A DNA stretch of 64,000 nucleotides from DATKMK01 sp035541895 (GTDB taxonomy: Bacteria; Desulfobacterota; Binatia; HRBIN30; JACQVA1): the NCBI GenBank assembly GCA_035541895.1, contig DATKMK010000094.1:1-64000 (forward strand). Reading direction: 5' to 3'. This document shows positions 62,208 through 64,000 of this stretch, in pieces; the stretch's first letter is position 1; each line of letters begins with the position of its first letter. The translations under genes were made by a program, and so were the position numbers. The notes under the pieces were generated by a model, which was not told where the DNA came from, searched no databases, and was given only the letters and a program-made list of their open reading frames with translations.

Positions 62208-62830
62208 CGCGGCACCTCGCAGCGCCATATCCGATACGGTCCAACGTCGACCGATTCCGTGATCCGCAATCCGACTCGTTCGAGGCGATCGCCGACGGCG
62301 CATGTCACGAACGCCCCGAAGTCGTCGCTTTCGAGGTGTTCGAACCAACGGGTGGCCCGGAAGAGGAATCGTCTCGGCGCATCGTGAGGAACGCGGTAGT
62401 CCGCAATGACCACGCGATCGCTGGCGACCCGCGCAATCTCTCGCAGGGCCTGCTCGCGTTCCGTTTCGGCCATCTCGTGCAACGCCATCGACGCGGTGAC
62501 CAGCGAGAACGATCGATTGCCGAACGCGAGCTGGCGCGCATCCATCGGCAGGAACTGCGCGCTGGCCGACCGCGTGTTGTCATGTTTGCGGCGCGCCCGC
62601 TGCAGCATACCGCGGGCGAGATCGACGCCGACGATCCGTGCACCGCGCCGCGCCAATTCCAGTGCGACTCCCCCGGTGCCGGTGCAGACATCGAGTCCGC
62701 GCTCGCCGATCTGCGGCGACGCAATCTCGGCCATCGCCCGCCACAACGGCCGGAATCCCATGAACTGAACGACCGGATCGTAGGCGGGCGCGAAGCGCGA
62801 GAGAAACCGAATCTGGGCGGGGCGCGACAT
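62204..62830 (-). CDS. SAM-dependent methyltransferase, UbiE-like
   Basis: A 208-residue class I methyltransferase: motif I GLDVCTGTGGVALELARRG near residue 42, the acidic SAM ribose-binding loop VGVDLARGML, and ASMALHEMAE near residue 105. The N-terminus (FLSRFAPAYDPVVQFMGF) resembles UbiE/COQ5-like enzymes. Start ATG 62830 begins family similarity; longer frames are Arg-rich and non-homologous. It lies 14 bp after the ferritin-like gene and overlaps the MFS gene by 4 bp, so it belongs to the molybdoenzyme operon. Substrate unknown: quinone or pathway intermediate are both possible. Confidence 0.87.
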   Translation of the reverse strand: MSRPAQIRFLSRFAPAYDPVVQFMGFRPLWRAMAEIASPQIGERGLDVCTGTGGVALELARRGARIVGVDLARGMLQRARRKHDNTRSASAQFLPMDARQLAFGNRSFSLVTASMALHEMAETEREQALREIARVASDRVVIADYRVPHDAPRRFLFRATRWFEHLESDDFGAFVTCAVGDRLERVGLRITESVDVGPYRIWRCEVPR

Positions 62831-62844
62831 GCTCGCCGCCCGAT

Positions 62845-63330
62845 TCAACGGTAGAAGCGGCGCCACGCCAGCCGCTCTTGCAGTGCCGGTCCGCCGAACA
62901 CGCGAATGACGTGCTCGACGGTGTCGCGCGAACGATGCGCCATCGCCGGGTTGGTCAGCAATCCGCTCGCCGCGCCGCCGAGATGTTCGAGCGTTGCGTG
63001 AAGATGCTCCGCTTCCGCTTCCTCCAGATCGGCGGTGACGCGTAGCGCGTCCTGCAGGTGCGCCACGCCCGGCTGCGCCGCCTCCTGCTGGGTCACGAAC
63101 GTCTGCAGCGTTTCGACGTGGCGAACCGCGGCGGCATCCACCGGCGCACCGGTGGCCGCACCGGCCGCGAGACTCAGCAATTCCGCATGATGCAGTTCTT
63201 CGCGACTCATACTCTCCCACAGCGTGGTCACGTCGGGCACATCGTGGAAGCGGACGACGAAGCGCTCATAGATGACGGCGATGCGCGATTCGATCTCGGC
63301 CATGGATTCGAGCAATTGCTTCGCGTTCAT
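62845..63330 (-). CDS. Ferritin-like (rubrerythrin-type) diiron domain protein
   Basis: A 161-residue helical protein. The first helix AEIESRIAVIYERFVVRF supplies a Glu, SREELHHAELL gives an ExxH-type ligand pair, and a second pair region is ADLEEAEAEHLHATLE near residue 105. This pattern matches the ferritin-like four-helix bundle of rubrerythrins without the rubredoxin domain. It sits directly after the partial molybdoenzyme gene, where related operons usually have a TorD-type chaperone; this protein is not of that fold by motif. It may handle oxidants or iron for an oxygen-sensitive enzyme. Start ATG 63330 was chosen by homology. Confidence 0.75.
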   Translation of the reverse strand: MNAKQLLESMAEIESRIAVIYERFVVRFHDVPDVTTLWESMSREELHHAELLSLAAGAATGAPVDAAAVRHVETLQTFVTQQEAAQPGVAHLQDALRVTADLEEAEAEHLHATLEHLGGAASGLLTNPAMAHRSRDTVEHVIRVFGGPALQERLAWRRFYR

Positions 63331-63426
63331 GGGTCGTCCTGCGTGTTGTGGGTGAATGGTGAGTGGGCGGAGCGTACGAGCAACGTCTCTCCGCCCACTC
63401 ACACTCACCACGAGCCACCCATCCCC

Positions 63427-64000
63427 TCACGCTTTCGCGACCTCGAGGTGCACCGCGCGGTCGACCGGAATCGGCTGCCAGTGCAGGCCGCGATACTGCA
63501 GGTGACCGTAGCCGCCGGCGAAGTGCAGCCACTTCACCATGCCGGGTTCGACGGTCTCGGGGCCTTTCCAATCCTTGAACTGAAACGGCTCGTAGCCGTT
63601 GTAGATCACCACCTGACCCGGCTTGGTGCCGGGCGAACGGCGCACGCGGATGCGCATCTCGGCGAGGTCGTTGAAGACGCGCGCCTCGTCGTCGTTCTTC
63701 AAACCGCGCGCCAGCATGTCGTCGGGGTTCATGTACATTACCGGGTAGCCGCGATGGGTGCCGAGGATCACCCGCTGCGTATGGTTCATCGAGTGGATGC
63801 TCCAGCGCGGATGGCCGCTGGTGAGCCGCAGCGGATACTCGCCGCCGTGATGCGGATTGTCCTTGTGCACCGGCAGCTCTTCGCCGGCTTCCAGGTACCA
63901 GTCGTGATCGATGTAGAATTGCGCGCGTCGTACCAGCGTCGGGTAGGGTTTGAGGGCCTCGACGTGGTTGCGCCACGGGGTATGGGTCTTGTTCGGTTCG
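63427..64000 (-). CDS. C-terminal part of a second type II molybdoenzyme catalytic subunit, 5' end outside window
   Basis: The minus-strand frame is open from the right edge to the stop at 63427, about 190 codons. It reads RRAQFYIDHDWYLEAGEELP, YPLRLTSGHPRWSIHSM, YMNPDDMLARGLKNDDEARV, IYNGYEPFQFKDWKG and GGYGHLQYRG, colinear with the end of the molybdoenzyme at 58126-60978. This is the MGD-binding C-terminal domain of a steroid C25/ethylbenzene dehydrogenase-type alpha subunit. It is the first visible gene of the downstream series ferritin-like, methyltransferase, MFS, second molybdoenzyme. The active site lies outside the window. Confidence 0.88.
   Translation of the reverse strand, partial: EPNKTHTPWRNHVEALKPYPTLVRRAQFYIDHDWYLEAGEELPVHKDNPHHGGEYPLRLTSGHPRWSIHSMNHTQRVILGTHRGYPVMYMNPDDMLARGLKNDDEARVFNDLAEMRIRVRRSPGTKPGQVVIYNGYEPFQFKDWKGPETVEPGMVKWLHFAGGYGHLQYRGLHWQPIPVDRAVHLEVAKA

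Noticed and set aside
62830..63220. N-terminal extension of the methyltransferase through the ferritin-like gene
   Set aside because: The extra 130 residues are Arg/Gly-rich shadow of the ferritin-like gene; methyltransferase similarity begins at the ATG at 62830.

Overview
The window is GC-rich, densely coded bacterial DNA. The gene content suggests a large-genome environmental chemoheterotroph: many acyl-CoA dehydrogenases, a biotin-dependent acyl-CoA carboxylase, type II molybdoenzymes, sigma-54 control, and secreted proteins with Thr/Pro linkers, dockerin-like calcium loops and a short Arg-tailed C-terminal anchor. This combination resembles Deltaproteobacteria sensu lato or Candidatus Binatota (Binatia). 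The lineage is an inference, because no rRNA gene is present; the only RNA gene seen is one tRNA-Leu.

Layout. 1-2110: two divergent membrane-anchored proteins of unknown function, the leftmost cut by the window edge. 2235-2827: a DUF433/DUF5615 toxin-antitoxin pair. 2906-4051: an acyl-CoA dehydrogenase on the minus strand, then a 690 bp gene-free stretch with two related perfect or near-perfect hairpins. 4742-12115: a compact operon (acyl-CoA dehydrogenase, carboxylase beta, carboxylase alpha, enoyl-CoA hydratase, AtuA family) that matches the logic of acyclic-terpene or leucine catabolism. 12168-20002: an exported M20 peptidase and a VOC protein, an ABC-F ATPase, an XRE protein fused to a degenerate DNA methylase, a HEAT protein and an M20D amidohydrolase. 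20291-23818: glpX, fbaB, fabD and a receiver-only response regulator. 23947-25485: a ParB-like small protein, a decayed glgC 3' end and an anchored cohesin-like protein. 25617-29562: a GAF/PAS sigma-54 activator, followed by an excellent sigma-54 promoter and a STAS-ECF sigma factor fusion. 29572-32848: an LLM oxidoreductase, an MFS protein and an enoyl-CoA hydratase.

32890-36953 is a housekeeping block (pseudouridine synthase, scpB, scpA, trpS, M50 protease) in which scpB and the pseudouridine synthase overlap by 221 bp. 37009-39777 encodes three lipoproteins and a HEAT protein, followed by tRNA-Leu(CAA). 40040-42495 holds two acyl-CoA dehydrogenases that look like the two chains of a heteromeric enzyme. 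42906-52825 encodes a ten-module cysteine-rich secreted protein and a 2840-residue secreted giant ending in a dockerin-like pair. 52841-58049: a LysR regulator diverging from aconitase, a divergent ketol-acid reductoisomerase homologue and an SDR. 58126-64000: a minus-strand series (partial molybdoenzyme, ferritin-like protein, methyltransferase, MFS, second Tat-exported molybdoenzyme) of the ethylbenzene/steroid C25 dehydrogenase type.

The most unusual items are the sigma-54 activator and promoter feeding a STAS-ECF fusion, the HTH-methylase fusion lacking its NPPY motif, the cohesin-like and dockerin-like pair with the giant surface protein, the scpB/pseudouridine synthase overprint, and the reductoisomerase homologue with an altered active-site loop.
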